Source: Atherinomorus stipes
Lineage: Eukaryota; Chordata; Actinopteri; Atheriniformes; Atherinidae
Length of the DNA: 64,000 bases
NCBI GenBank assembly: GCA_023101725.1
Contig: JALJCO010010139.1
Coordinates: forward strand, 1 to 64,000
Direction: 5' to 3'
Part shown: piece after piece, positions 25,758 to 39,000 of the stretch
How positions within the stretch are numbered: position 1 is the stretch's first letter
How the letters are laid out: each line of letters opens with the position of its first letter
Made by a program: the position numbers and the translations under genes
Notes under the pieces: model-generated
The model's input: only the letters and a program-made list of their open reading frames with translations
Told to the model about the DNA's origin: nothing
Database searches by the model: none

Positions 25758-28577
25758 ATAAGGTTATTAAAGGAGTCATCACTTGGAAACAACACTTTTT
25801 TTTCCCTTCATTTCATTAACCAATACAATTTCTGAAGTCCAACGAAAGCTCCATGAGTCAAAACGTGACAATTTCTGCTGCTCCTACAGACTGATTATCG
25901 TTATGAAGACTGATTGATGTTAACATTAAGAATTTAATAATTCTAATAATGTACTTGTGTGAAATGATGCAAGGACACATAACAGGTTTCAGCATGGTTT
26001 TATTGAAGCCATGCAGGCAGATCACAGCTGCTCCGACAGATACTGCTGCTGCACTGCAGAAACTCCCATCTGCTGTGTGAATACATGTGTGGGTGAGTGA
26101 ACTCAACATCACAACTTTGGCAACACTTTAGAGACTTCATGCATCATCTCAGGACATTTAGCCCTGCATCAAATAAGTTAAAACTACAATATAGCATAAT
26201 GCCGTTTCAAAATAATAAATTACAAACATCTGCTGGGCAGAAAACCACATTCTCAGCAGGTTAATAAGAAAATGAACAATATTAACAGAATGTACAGAAT
26301 CTGACTTGCCTGTTGTTTTGGCGCATGCCAGGATAAATACTGACAAAGGTAATAATGTTAATGTAAAAATAAAACCAAACACTTTCCAGTTACAGAGAAA
26401 AAAAAAGCACATAGGCTTAGTTATTTAACACAACCAATAAGTCTTCTTCTCCCTCTAGTGGTGAAGATGGGAACTACAGCCTTTTATGGTTATAAACACA
26501 AACAGACCCATACCTCTGAGGACAAGATTTATTGCCTCTTGAATGTTCTCCAGTCTCTGATTAAACTGTAGAAATGTTTTTGTAGTTATAAACTGGTTCA
26601 TTTAATTTATTTTCAGCATCTGCTTACATTTCTCTAAGCAAATAAGAAGCACTTCCAATAATAAAACTGCAGCTTCAGTAGACTTTAAGACAAAAAATGG
26701 AGGCTGAATGTTTCCAGTTTTCGTCTTGCTAACCTTACAGACATTTAATATTTTGGCTCCCAAGAATCACTACATATGCCTGCTGCTCTGCTTCATCCTG
26801 ACATTCAGAGTGATGGGAAGCTCCAGCTGAGCAGCTCAGCCTCCCTCCCTCTGCTCCACATCCACAGCAGCTGATGCAGCACAACAAGTCAAAGCTTATC
26901 GTCTGATAGGTCGACTGATGGAGCTGGTGCAGGTTAAAGCCAAAAGGTTTTTTTTTTTCTTTGTTTTATTGTGTTTTCATATTTAGAAAAAAATCCTTCT
27001 TTTAAAGTTGCATTATATCTAGTTTTTTGGCTACATATGGACAAAACTCTCCATCTTTATGTTTAATATTTCCAAATTAGTTCCCCGTTTCTGGTTTAAC
27101 ATTCACTTACACATTCAGCTGGACTTCTTTAACTAAATAATATATCATCTGCATTTTCAAAATTAAACATTTATGTGATAGAAAAAATATTTCACACTTT
27201 CTTTTGACGATGCGTTTCCTCTCATATTGTTTTTTTTTTTTAATACTTGCATACATATTAAAGAGTTTTTTTCTTTTAGGTGAAAGATAACTGGTGGAAT
27301 GTGTTTGTTATTGAAATCATGAAAATGAAATCATTACTTTAGCCTTCAATTTTTGATATTCATGGAAATTTCTATAAGGGTTTTTTTCATTAATAAAATG
27401 AAAGAGCTGGCATATCTGTTCTTGTGACATCATTTACTGTTTCTGCCTGATGAAAACCGCTTAACTGTGCAGACCCCAGGAGTGCTAACTATAAAGGAAT
27501 AAGCTCAATTTTAAGCTAGATAATCACATTTTAGTCATTGAACCCAGTTTTTTGGTCCTGTATCTGATAAAAAAAAAAAAAAAATGTAGCCAGTAATACG
27601 ACCTGATGAATCCCTTATACCGGTAAAAGTGTAAATCTCATCACACCGAGCCACTTTCTATCTAAAATCAAGCTATATTAAATGTTTTGACATTGGAACT
27701 CCTTGTCGCAGTGTCCTGGAAGAAAACTGTTTTCATGGACCGGCCAACTTGAAGAAATGCTTCAGTAACATGACCTGCTCTGACTGAGCCGTTTCCATGG
27801 CAACAACTATTATCAGGTGCACATGAAAACAGAAGTCCGTTGTCTCTGTCCTGTCTGGACTAGTTTATGTCCGTGATTTAGACCTTGTTAGGTACAAAGA
27901 ACCTGACTGATTAATCTTTTGGAGCAGTGAGGGCTGAGAGGATTCAAACAGAACATCGCAGCGGGACGGAGGCGGAAATCAAATCTTCTTATGGGAAGTG
28001 AGGGAAAAATAAATTAATGCTAACAGGGCAACTCTGCAGCAGTCCTCCCTGCTCACTATTCCTCCTCACATATTCATTCCAACACTTCCAGCAGGAAAAT
28101 ATTACATCACCACTTCAGGCGGAAAGGATAAATGTTTTGACATGATTGATGATTTGACAGCTGAATATTCTGGTGTTGTTAGAAAATGAATAAATAACAG
28201 CAATTTTTTTATCATGCAGAGAAAAAATGATGGAATCAGTTTGTAATTTCCGAGACTGAAACAAAGTAACTGCTGGAGTTTTAATATGTAAATGAAGGCG
28301 AAGATAAAAGAGAAGCTTGCAGACTGTAATGAGCTGCTGCACCTGACTGACATAAACATGGCCTCAACAAGAGAGCTGCCAGTTGAAACAATGGAAGGAA
28401 TTATTAAACTCTTCAAACAGTTGTCACCTAAAATTTGGAGCCAGTACAGAGAAAAGGAAGGGTGAAAAGGAGAAGCCGACTAAGGCAGATGTCTCGAAGC
28501 AATTCTCCAAAAATAGAAAACGCACAATAAAAGAAATGAAAAAACAAGTGGACATAAACAAAAGTTAGTGTTTATAA
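25758..28577. other. Intergenic DNA, nothing recognised
   Basis: A 75-bp stretch at 28314-28392 is related to 63863-63934 (see findings). Otherwise only short random frames. Confidence 0.35.
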
Positions 28578-29020
28578 CCAGTGATGCACAATATGAAAAA
28601 CTTCAACCGATACCGATGAACGCTAATTTTCTGCTAATTTTCATGGCCAATACAGATACCGATATGAAAGCTGAAAATGATGTAATATTCATCCCTTGTG
28701 CAAAATCAGAAAAATGCTTCTGCTACAGATCCAATCATTGCTGGAGACGTCATGATGGTGCATGGTGGGTGTGGCCCTATGGGTTTCCATGCCCTACGGA
28801 CTAAAACGAAAAAGAAAAACAAGCTTGGGGGAGTGGGTAGCCCAGTGGTAATGTCGCCTGCTTTGGCGCCACAGACCAGGGTACCAGTCCCCAACACAAC
28901 CCCCACCAACCGCTCCCCGGGCGCTGTGACTGACTGCCCACTGCTCTCAGGTTTAACCTGAGATGGATCAAAACGTAGAGAACGAATTTCCTAATTAGGA
29001 ATACATATATATACTGTTTG

Positions 29021-29055
<35 letters not shown>

Positions 29056-29612
29056 GTATATAAATAAGCCAAAAATGGCGTTCCACAGGTTCGCCACTAA
29101 ACAGAGTCTGTTACGATATATGGAAAAATTATATTGGTAACTGTTTTATTTACGCAGTAAGTTTTTCTTTGTTTTGTTTTTGCTCTGTCCCTGTCAAATA
29201 ATGTGTCGGCCGATATGTAGTTGATATCGGGCTGATATCGCGATATTGCGAATTTGAGTGAATCTGGTGTCGGCTCTAGTTGGTAAAAAAAAAGTTTGCT
29301 CCAATCGCTGAGTTTATTTCAACAGCCCACTAGACCCTTAACTTAGTCATTGGCAATACATTAATCTCTGCGCAGAAACATCCCAAACTCACTAAAACAA
29401 AGGGAAAAGACTAAATACAGTCAGGAGAGGGGGAGCTGCAAACAAAACTCACCACCACACAAGAGTAGAAGCCTAAAGGTGCGGATTGGGCCAGATTTCA
29501 CTCACACGAGTCTAGCGTTTATTTTCAGGGAGAAAACTCCAGACTCTACCTTTAAGTTTTAAAGCCAACATCGGCCGATATTGAAATTGGGCCGATAATA
29601 TCGAGCTTCACT
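28578..29612. mobile_element. hAT-like element (CCGATAT family), copy 2, with SINE insertion
   Basis: Left end AGTGATGCACAATATGAAAA, right end GATAATATCGAGCTTCACTA. Flanks TTTATAAC / TGTATAAT agree at 6 of 8 positions, consistent with an aged 8-bp duplication. A TA microsatellite (about 29026-29052) and a SINE lie inside. Confidence 0.65.
28828..28975 (+). repeat. tRNA-derived SINE inside a hAT-like element
   Basis: Box A-like TAGCCCAGTGGTAATG (28838) and box B-like GGGTACCAGTCCC (28878) are about 30 bp apart, as in a tRNA promoter. The body runs through CCGGGCGCTGTGACTGACTG. It is not a functional tRNA: no cloverleaf 3' half. Confidence 0.65.
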
Positions 29613-30885
29613 ATGTATAATCAAACTAAAAGAAACCAGCAGAAGAAAATGACAAAAGCCAAACCAAAACTAGAGGTTGCAAACAGAAGGAAAAGTTGTA
29701 CCAGGTAGAAGAAGATGGGCGGTGGATGAAAGTGACATTTCAACAGTTGATGATGTGGGACTAGTGTCAGGTGAAGGCAAAGATTGAAGGCAGCCATCGC
29801 CTCGCCATAAAAAGCACAAGTGTGCATTGAAATCTTTCCATTTTTTCTCATTCCATCAACTGAAAGGAGAATTTTTGGAGGTTTTTTTCAGGATGATAAT
29901 CCATTTTGCAACAACATTTCCTCAGGAAAGACACGCATTGAGAGAAAAGGCCAAAAAAACAAAGCTCCTGCCTGAAAAGCTGATCTGTCACCTGCTCTTT
30001 AAAACTTCTATAAATGAAGAACAATTTTTGTTATTCATTAGTTTAAGTTTAGGAAAGTAAAACTACAACAAAACCTACAAGAGGAGCAATATAGAGATAA
30101 AAGGGATTTCTTTGGTTCATAATTACATTTTTTTTTTTTACTTTTTCACCTCATGTGGGGAAAAAAGAAGAATTCCAACAATTGTGTGAAAAATTTCAAG
30201 GTCTTATTAGCCAGAATAATGTCTTTAAAAAAAAACACTTTGTATCATATCTGAAAAATGATGAAAGAACATCCTCCTTATTCCTCTCTGTTGGTCAGGG
30301 ACCACAGTTGTACCAGAATAAATTTCTTCCTCTCTCTCTTTTAACATCTCCATCTCCCACTCAGCTGATCTTGCTGCATTTCTCTCTCAGCGACATTTTA
30401 CATGAACATCATATTACCGAGTCTGAGATGATGACAGCATGGTGTACCTGTCAGTCTCCATACAGTGCTGCTCCTGCCTCCAGTCAGGAGGAAGAGGAGG
30501 AGGAGACCCGGCACACATATACACGGAAAATCACCTGTCAACGCCGTTTCATACCAAACATCTCACACACACACACATCATTTACTCTCTGTCTCAGTGT
30601 TGATGTTATCCTGCTATCACACAAGCCCTGCTGTGTGTCTTTTCCAATTTAACTGTCCTTTTCTCCCACTGAGGATCATGGGAAATGACTCAAGGTCATA
30701 TCCAGACTTTTCTCCTTCATTCAGTTTGGATGAGCCATGAACTATCGGGAAAATTCTCTCATCTGGAAACATCGTAGCAGGTTTTCTGAGCTACTTAGAG
30801 AATCTCCTTACACCTCAATCACAATCTCTGGTGCTCAAAGATGCCAGAAACCAATCAGATCCCAGGCTGCTACATTCTTCATGTG
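29613..30885. other. Intergenic DNA, nothing recognised
   Basis: The 165-residue frame at 30155-30652 has no domain, no codon pattern typical of coding DNA and no splice context. Confidence 0.4.
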
Positions 30886-31384
30886 CACTGTTGCCAACTA
30901 TTCAGGGAGAGTCTTCTTATCTTATTTGTCATGCTACGTTGCTAATTTAAAGGGTACTGAAGGGGTGACAAACATTTGAGTCATGCAAAGAAGACCCAGG
31001 TGTGCCAAAAAGCATCATGGGAAATAAACAACAACTGGTACATTAGGCTATAATGGACGATTTACGATCACTAACATATTTGTATGATGGAGGTTGTGGC
31101 AAAAACAAAATAAAGTAATCCCATAGGAAAGCCAAAATGCACCTTATCTTGCTTAGACCAGGAAAAAAGAAAGCCTGCACCAGGACGGTGCGAACTGTGA
31201 GTGAATGTCGGGAAACGGGGAGGGAGGAGCCGACGGCAGATGAACGGCTGGAGAGCGATACAAACTTTGTCTCCATGAACTCCACAAAAAGATGCTAGAT
31301 TTGTTGCTTTTTTAAAAATAATTTGCAAGAGGGGTCTGAAAAGTTGCTAAATCGAGTGACAAAGTCGCTAAGTAGGCAACAATG
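30886..31384. mobile_element. hAT MITE (CACTGTTGCCAACT ends)
   Basis: Left CACTGTTGCCAACTA, right TAGGCAACAATG. Flanks TTCATGTG (30878-30885) and TTCATGTC (31385-31392) match at 7 of 8. No coding capacity. Confidence 0.75.
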
Positions 31385-31581
31385 TTCATGTCTTATCCAG
31401 TGAGTCACATGAGCCAGTTTTTAAAATTAAAGATTTTCCACTAAAAGAGATCCAAATGTGACAAAGTTCGGACAATGGTACCAAAGCCTTCTATTGCACT
31501 CATCTCAGTTACTGCAGCTTTCTGATGTTGAATTGACCTGATGGCAGCTTATGGATATAAATGAAAAGCTTTTGTTTGTTG

Positions 31582-32475
31582 TAAGGATGGGCGATACCAA
31601 AATGTTTTCTGTCGATACGATGCCAGTATTTTATGGTACTTTTTTTTTTCTTTAATTTAATTAATTAATCAATATGTTTTTATTATTAAAATAAAAGAGA
31701 GAGAAGAAAAAGAAAAGTTTATGGGTACTTTTTCATCAATATTTATACTGATTCAGATACTTTTTGTCCCTTAAAAGAAAATCACATGATTGTATGAGTG
31801 AAATTTGAGAACAGAAGTAGTGGAAAGAAATTCTTTATAAACAATAATAAACTACACTGATGAGTAAATTAAACAAAAATAGGATTAAAAAATTATAAGT
31901 ATAAGTACAGGTTAAGATTATTTCAATTTATTTAGTTGAAAATGGTCAAATATAAAATATAATAGTAATATTATACATTTATAATGTGCAATAACCTGCA
32001 TTAAACCACTGAAAAATAGCAAAGCATCATCATCATCACTAATAGCAGCAGCATCATGACATCATGACATCATCAATAGCTAGAATCTGGCTGCTTTCAC
32101 ACATAATTTCATTACTAGGGCTGGGGAAAAAAAAATCGGTACACTGAAATATCGCAATATTTTTATATGCAGATTTCATATAGAGATTCTAAAATGCAAT
32201 ATTGATCTATTTTACCAACGAAATCTCGCGAGATTTCATTAGTAAAATAGATCTATACCACATTTTTACATATCAATATCATATCAGCATATGAAAATAT
32301 CGCAATATTTTAGTGTACCGATTTTTTTTTTCCCAGCCCTATTCTTTACCTAAAATAAATTGCACGTTTTGTATTTTTACAGCGGTATCTCGATACCCAA
32401 AAAAGTACTGAATCTGATATTTTGTGTGGCTGGGATCGAAGTATCGACTCCATGGTATTGATATGCCCATCCCTA
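31582..32475. mobile_element. hAT element (GGGCGATACC family) with a nested hAT
   Basis: Ends TAAGGATGGGCGATACC and ATGCCCATCCCTA, perfect 8-bp duplication GTTTGTTG at 31574-31581 and 32476-32483. Non-autonomous. A second hAT is inserted at 32116-32341. Confidence 0.9.
32116..32341. mobile_element. Palindromic hAT MITE nested in another hAT
   Basis: Starts TAGGGCTGGGG, ends CCCAGCCCTA; almost the full 226 bp folds back around AAATCTCGCGAGATTT. Flanks TTCATTAC / TTCTTTAC match at 7 of 8. Confidence 0.88.
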
Positions 32476-32862
32476 GTTTGTTGATGAAAATTATGCCAAA
32501 CCAACAGGTCATCTTCACCTCTACAACAGCAAGGGGGTTACATAAAAGGAGCAGGGTTAGTACCTCGGTGGCCTAAAACAAAGCCAAGAAGCCCTTACCA
32601 GTGAACACTAGATATCAGTAAATTCAAAACTGGTTTGTACAGGAAGTTGCTTCAAGAAAAGATATTTAAAAAAAAAATCATTTGAATGTTTCAGCTACTA
32701 GAATATATTATGAGCACACACAGTGGCCATTACTTGCACTGATAAAGACACATTCTGACCATGTAAATGAAATAATAAATGGTTGGGATGTAGAGACGAC
32801 TTGTTTGTGATCAGCTGCAGCATCAATGGAAAAAAATAAATAAAAGCTTTCTTTGCTTCGTC

Positions 32863-33081
32863 CTAGCAGTTGGGTAAGAAACCCACCGGTGGCCCCATCC
32901 CCACAGGCATGATAGCGAGGTAGTTGGAGGGCACGTAGCCTCTCTGACCACCGCTTGCTTCCACCAGGCTCCATTCAGGATTCCCTCGCTTGTCGTGGCG
33001 CTCCAGGACCCTCACACGCTCACCAGCTCGAACTGAAACCTCATGGTTTCCCCTCGCGGTGAAATCGTAGGCTGCCATAAC
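32863..33081 (-). CDS. arhgef37: arhgef37 coding exon 13, SH3-2 and stop (residues 719-790)
   Basis: Acceptor GTCTTCCAG|GTTATGG; 219 nt including TAG. Encodes [40 protein letters not shown] and PSNYL, a canonical SH3 with AAYDF, WSLVE and the terminal YVPSNYL. It closely matches human VIAAYPFVARSSHEVSLQAG. The tail [10 protein letters not shown] follows. I saw no convincing minus-strand AATAAA within about 200 bp downstream. The 11.5 kb intron before it is the longest in the gene. Confidence 0.95.
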   Translation of the reverse strand, partial: VMAAYDFTARGNHEVSVRAGERVRVLERHDKRGNPEWSLVEASGGQRGYVPSNYLAIMPVGMGPPVGFLPNC

Positions 33082-36000
33082 CTGGAAGACAAAAGGAAAA
33101 AAGGGTAAATGTCTGACTTTGAGCCATAACTGTTTAAATTTCAATGCCTGTGTGACTACATAAAGACTAAAAGTGAAGAAAAAACATCTGATTTGCCATG
33201 TACCTCAGTCCTTTAAGACTGCAGTAATAAAACCTTTACTTAAAAATCCTACCCTTGATCCAGGAGAGTTCGCCAATTATAGACCGATATCCAACCTCCC
33301 CTTTATAAAATTCTAAAATTCTTGAGAAAACAGTTTCAGCTCAACTTTGTGCCCATCTAAGCAGAAACGATCTGTTTGAAAAGTTTCAGTCTGGTTTTAG
33401 AGCTCATCATAGCACAGAGACGGCACTGGTGAAGGTTACTAAAGATCTTCTCATGGCTTCAGATAAAGGACTCCTGTCCATACTTGTCCAGTTAGATCTC
33501 AGTGCTGCATTTGACACCATTGATTACAACATTCTGCTACAGAGACTTGAACATGTTATTGGAATTAGAGGAACTGCATTAAACTGGTTCAAGTCATACT
33601 TATCTGATAGATTTCAGTTTGTTAATGTCAACAACGAGTCTTCATCACACACCACAGAAACTCATGGAGTTCCTCAGGGTTCTGTGCTCGGACCAATTCT
33701 CTTCACATTATATATGCTTCCTTTGGGTAATATTATCAGAAGACATGGCATAAACTTTCAATGTTATGCAGATGACACTCAGATATACTTATCTATGAAG
33801 CCTGATGAAACCAATCAGAATGTTAGATTACAAAAGTGTCTTAGTGACTTAAAGACCTGGATGACCCTGAACTTCCTGCTTCTAAATTCAGACAAGACCG
33901 AGATTATAGTCTTTGGACCTGAAAAACCCAGGACTAAATTATCTAGCCTTATAATTGATCTGGATCGCATTACTTTGGCTTCCAGCACCACAGTGAAGAA
34001 TCTTGGAGTCATTTTTGACCAGGATTTGTCTTTCAACTCCCATATACACCAGGTTTCTAGAACCGCCTTCTTTCACCTACGTAATATTGCTAAAATTAGG
34101 AACATCCTCTCTCAGGACGATGCAGAAAAACTAGTCCATGCTTTTGTTACTACCAGATTGGATTACTGTAATTCCTTATTATTGGGCTGCCCCAAATATG
34201 CCTTGAAAAGTCTCCAGCTGATCCAGAATGCTGCAGCCAGGGTTCTGACTAGAACCAGCAGGAGAGATCATATTTCTCCAGTTCTAGCTTCTCTTCATTG
34301 GCTCCCTGTTAAATCCAGGATAGAATTTAAATTCTTCTTCTCACATATAAAGCTCTCCATGACCAAGCTCCATTATATATTAGAGATCTCATAGTTCCGT
34401 ATATTCCAAGCAGAGCACTTCGCTCTCAGACTGCAGGCCTTTTGGTAGTTCCAAGGGTCTCTAAGAGTAAAATGGGAGGCAGAGCGTTTGGCTATCAAGC
34501 CCCCTATTATGGAATCAGTTACCAGTTCAGGTTCTGGAGGCAGACACCCTCTCTACCTTTAAGATCAGGCTTAAAACCTTCCTTTTTGACAAGTCTTATA
34601 GTTAGGGATGGTTAGCCATCTCTTAGTTAAGCTGCTATAGGTTTAGACTGCTGCGGGACGTTCATGATGCACTGGGCTCTTCCTCTCCATCATCTCTGTC
34701 TCTCCATGTAGAAACCTGTGACAGTACTGCATCATTAACTGTGTTCTCCTCTCTCAGCAGATCTGGCTGGATAACGTTGCAGTGTTTGTTGGTCTCCCTT
34801 TCTGTCTTCTCCCCTCCACCCGGTCAGTGTAAGCCAATACACGCCGCCATTGCAGGTTGCCAAATACGATCTCTGTGTGGAAACAATATTTTGGTCATAG
34901 TCGGGCTTGTACAGGGGAAAACCGTAGAGACGACCAGTGAAGCAGCTGCTTCAGAGCCCTGGAGATGTTGTTATCTGTTTCTGAGGAGGAGTGACCTGAG
35001 AAGAGCAAAACCTGGTGTAAATTTAGGTGAAGACTTCACTAAATGGACCCACATAAACGTTTTCCACGGAATAAAACACGGAATTGGCGACTTTCCTGCT
35101 GGATCGGTAAGCTAGCTTGTTTGCTAACATGGCTAACGTTAGCTGTCAGTTATAAACTCCGCTGCGTTACTTGTTGGACATGCTGCAGACTGTTGGTCAC
35201 ATGCGTATCGGCAGTGAGCCTGGCACCCCAGCGGTTCAAGTGTATCTGGAGTTGTTTTTCTGCCATTGCAACTACAACCTAGACACACGTGATGTCGCTG
35301 TTCTGTCCGTATTCCATATTCAACCTTTAAATTGAATTGAATGAAAGATCACGTTACTCCTTTTCAGTCTAAATGTGTTCTTTTTAAAGGTTAAGGTTTA
35401 ATCTTGGGCTCAGCTCGCATGTTGGCCTGACCTGGGAACAATATTCAAGGCTGACGAGCAGAGTTCAGCTTGGCGTGAAAGTTGCTCCCATAATTAGCCA
35501 AAGGAAGAAAAAAAAAGGCCTAAATGCCTAGTAAGTCCTTTGATGTGAAGTCGGCTTCTCGTTTGTACTCTATGAGAATGTGCGAGTCACGAAATGTCAT
35601 TGGAAAAAATCTTGAGTTAATTAGTTCAATTTTGCCAAGTGATGCTAGTTGGAACCACCAGATTACAGCAACTATGCTAAGCTAAGCTAAGGTCAGTGCT
35701 GCCAGATTCAGAGAATGACTGGGTCAGTTGGAAAACCCTTCTGCCCACTTGTCCAACTCAGGGGACTACAGGGGGAGGCTCAATTTCACCCAGGGGTGGC
35801 ATATGCCTTTACTGCCCTACGAGTTGCAGCAAGGAAACATCTGAAGCCTGAAGGAACCGGAGTAGGATATCGCTGCTGAAGACTTTTACAACCCGCTGCA
35901 TCTGCATCAGACAGACAAACTGGGTTTACATAATTAGGTCCAAACGGCCACATGGTGTTGACTGTTTGACAATAAACCATGAAATGTACAGCTGCATGAA

Positions 36001-39000
36001 CATGGTGCGTCTATGTGTAGGAAATATGGAAACATTAGTGCAAATACATGTATAAGGAAAAATTAGGGAGATATATAGAATATACTCAAGATATTTCGGC
36101 TAGTCCCTTGTGGGATATAGAAAATTATTATATTCATCATATTCGAGTATTCAATTGCTTTTAGGTGTGGGTGGGTTTTCCTCAGTCCTCGTCTCTCTGC
36201 ACTGCTCTGCACAGAGAGAGAAAACAAACACCTAGTTACGTACACTACGTGTGCTACGTGCTACGTCATGTACCCGGCAGCATACAGCAGCTTCTCTGGC
36301 AAAGAGCTCCGATAGCGGCAGCTGCGCGAGTTGTGAAAAAATGGAGGAAGAATTCGTCCCGAAGAAAAATAGTACAGGATCCATCATCTGGCAGTGGTTT
36401 GGATACCGGAGAGAGGATGCTGACCAAATAACTGTTATATTATGCAAAGTATGTCGCAAAAAAGTCACCACAAAAGGTCGTAGTAGGCACTTTATATTGT
36501 TTTAAAATTACATGATGTTTATGCCACTGCTTTAACTGTTAATACAGTTTTGATCAGTTTGTTTAGCTATGTGATTTCATCTTTTTGGCATGAATGTTTA
36601 AAATCAGCATATATTAATGCAGTATGAACAGTAATGTGCACAGAATCATCTTACCGATGTGTTTATATGCACCAAAGCATTAACGCAAGGCTAAATATAT
36701 ATTGTGTATCGTGACATGCCATAAAAATATCGGGATATTACTAAAAGGCAGTATTGCCAAGCCCTAGGAAAAATGTCAAGTATAAATCCACAGGACACTT
36801 TTACTGAGATTGCTGATATTTTCAGGTCATTTTTCACAAAATGTACACCATCCCTACATGCGTCTTGTTGCTAAAAGAAAGCATTCTGGAAAAACTGGTG
36901 CAAGTTACACTTTTACTCAACGAAGTAAGCATGAGAGGCGGCATGCAGATAGGAAAAATGCAAAACACACATTCTCTACCACGAGTCACTGTAATGTTCT
37001 CTGAAAAGGTTAAGCTCAGAAGTTATGTCTTGACAAATCCCAGCTCATCACCCCACACTCACGCGCACAGACTGAAGGCTTCCTAATGAGCCCAGTGTTG
37101 GTATGACAGAGTGCCCCAGCAGTGCCAACAGCAGTATTTAGCTAGTTGCTCGTATCATTAACAAAAACCTTCATCTCAGCTTACCTCTCAGCTTTGACAT
37201 TAGCTTTTTCCTGACAGTTTACGCCAATTAGCATCTAATTAGCATTTTGCCAGGCAGCAACATGCAGGAGAAAAAAGGTGAAGTGATCATGGCTATCAGC
37301 TGAGGAGGGATTCATGTGGCAGGATGGGACGAATATTTGCCAAAGCCAACCTTCTGATGAGAGTAGAAAAGTAGAGAGGAGTGTAGTATGGATAATCAGT
37401 CCCTATTAATGTTGATAAAAGGTTGTGACAACTGGTTCAAGGGACAAGGAGAGGCATGACCTTCAGAACAAGGATTAGCAACTCTGGTCTTTGAGGGCTG
37501 ATATCCTGCAGGTTTTAGATGTTTGCCTGCTGAAACATGCCTTATTCAGATTAATGGCTCATTAACAGACTCGACAACAAGCTGGAGAACCATTTTATTT
37601 GAATCAAGTGTGTTGCAGCAGGGAAACTTGTAGCACAGTGGCCCTTGAGGAGCACTGTCGGCTAAATTGGTGTCTTATAAACTGCATGCTAGAAGCATTT
37701 TGGTGAAAACAAGACATAGCTCTAATCAATCTTCTGTGAGGGGACAAAGGAGACTACATACACTCCTGCTGGTGGCTGAAGTCCATTTTAACTCCTACTG
37801 AGTGAAGTAGAGTTGACACACAGAACAACCAAACAGCATTTTCAATCACACAGAGAAAGTTGCTGCTACTTTACCCGCTTTATTTTCCTCTGCCACTCAC
37901 AATTTTAGGTACACAATATACCAGGTGTCAGGTCACACAGAAAGTTACATATTTTTCAACCAATCCACATATTTTAATGTGTTAAGCTCCACCTCTTTGG
38001 TCCGGATCGGTTAGATCAGCACCCCTACCGAAGGGCACCAAAAAAGTAGGCTGGGTCGGGTCGGATATAAGGGTACCTGTCCCAGTTTTTATCTGTAGAG
38101 ACAACAAAAAAACGGGGCCCGACCCGACCCAGACCCGCGGGTGGAAACGGCTTTAGATTCTCAGCTTGATTTATAGACCACTTCAAAAACATGCTGGGCT
38201 TTCTGGTTATTTACAGTATCTTCTGATTTGTGAAGGGATTAAAAGAGAGATTTCCCACAAATGTAAAAACTATGACGTTTGCAGAGATTTAGTACGTTTG
38301 TGGGGAAGTATATAACTTCCTGCAAATGCAATGACAAAATGAACAATGGGTTGTGGGAAATCACGTGTAACATTTGTAGTAGACAGCAGCTATTACACTT
38401 GTGGAAAACGTGTTCCGTTTGCAGGATTATTACATTAAAAACATATTTTTATAACATTTGTGGTTTATCACATTTGTGGGATTACAACATTGGCGGCCGA
38501 TACAGACACACAACAGAACTTTTTGCAATTTTCGTGACGCGGCCCCTATCAACAGCTAAACTCGCATCCATCTTATGTCCTACCTGTACTGTGAGCTCAC
38601 TCCAGCCAGTAAAAGACAGTCTTATCTTGCCTCTTGTCTAATATGCTGTTCTGTCCCTTCCTGTCTAATGTTTTCTTCCATTTCTTTGCATTCGAGATGA
38701 TGCACGTTCAAAACATCTGGTGTATTTACACTTACTGGCCCCTTTATTAGGTACACCTGTCCAACTGCTTGTAAATGCAAAATTCTAATCAGCCAATCAC
38801 ATGGCAGCAACTCAATGCTTTTAGGCATATAGACATGGCCAAGACCATCTGCTACAATTCAAACAAGGCATCAGAATGGGGAAGAAAGGGGATTTATGTG
38901 ACTTTGAACGTGGCATGGTTGTTGGTGCCAGACGGGCTGGTCTGAGTATTTCAGAAACTGCTGATCTCCTGGGATTCTCCTGCACAACCATCTCTAGAGT

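Noticed and set aside
28838..28895. tRNA gene
   Set aside because: Box A- and box B-like motifs are present but no tRNA cloverleaf or terminator follows; it is a SINE head.
30155..30652. 165-residue plus-strand frame
   Set aside because: No recognisable domain, no splice signals, low-complexity Ser/Thr/His segments; chance frame.
33429..34394. 321-residue plus-strand frame as a host gene
   Set aside because: It is L2-type reverse transcriptase with the standard [10 protein letters not shown] and YADD boxes, truncated and frameshifted.
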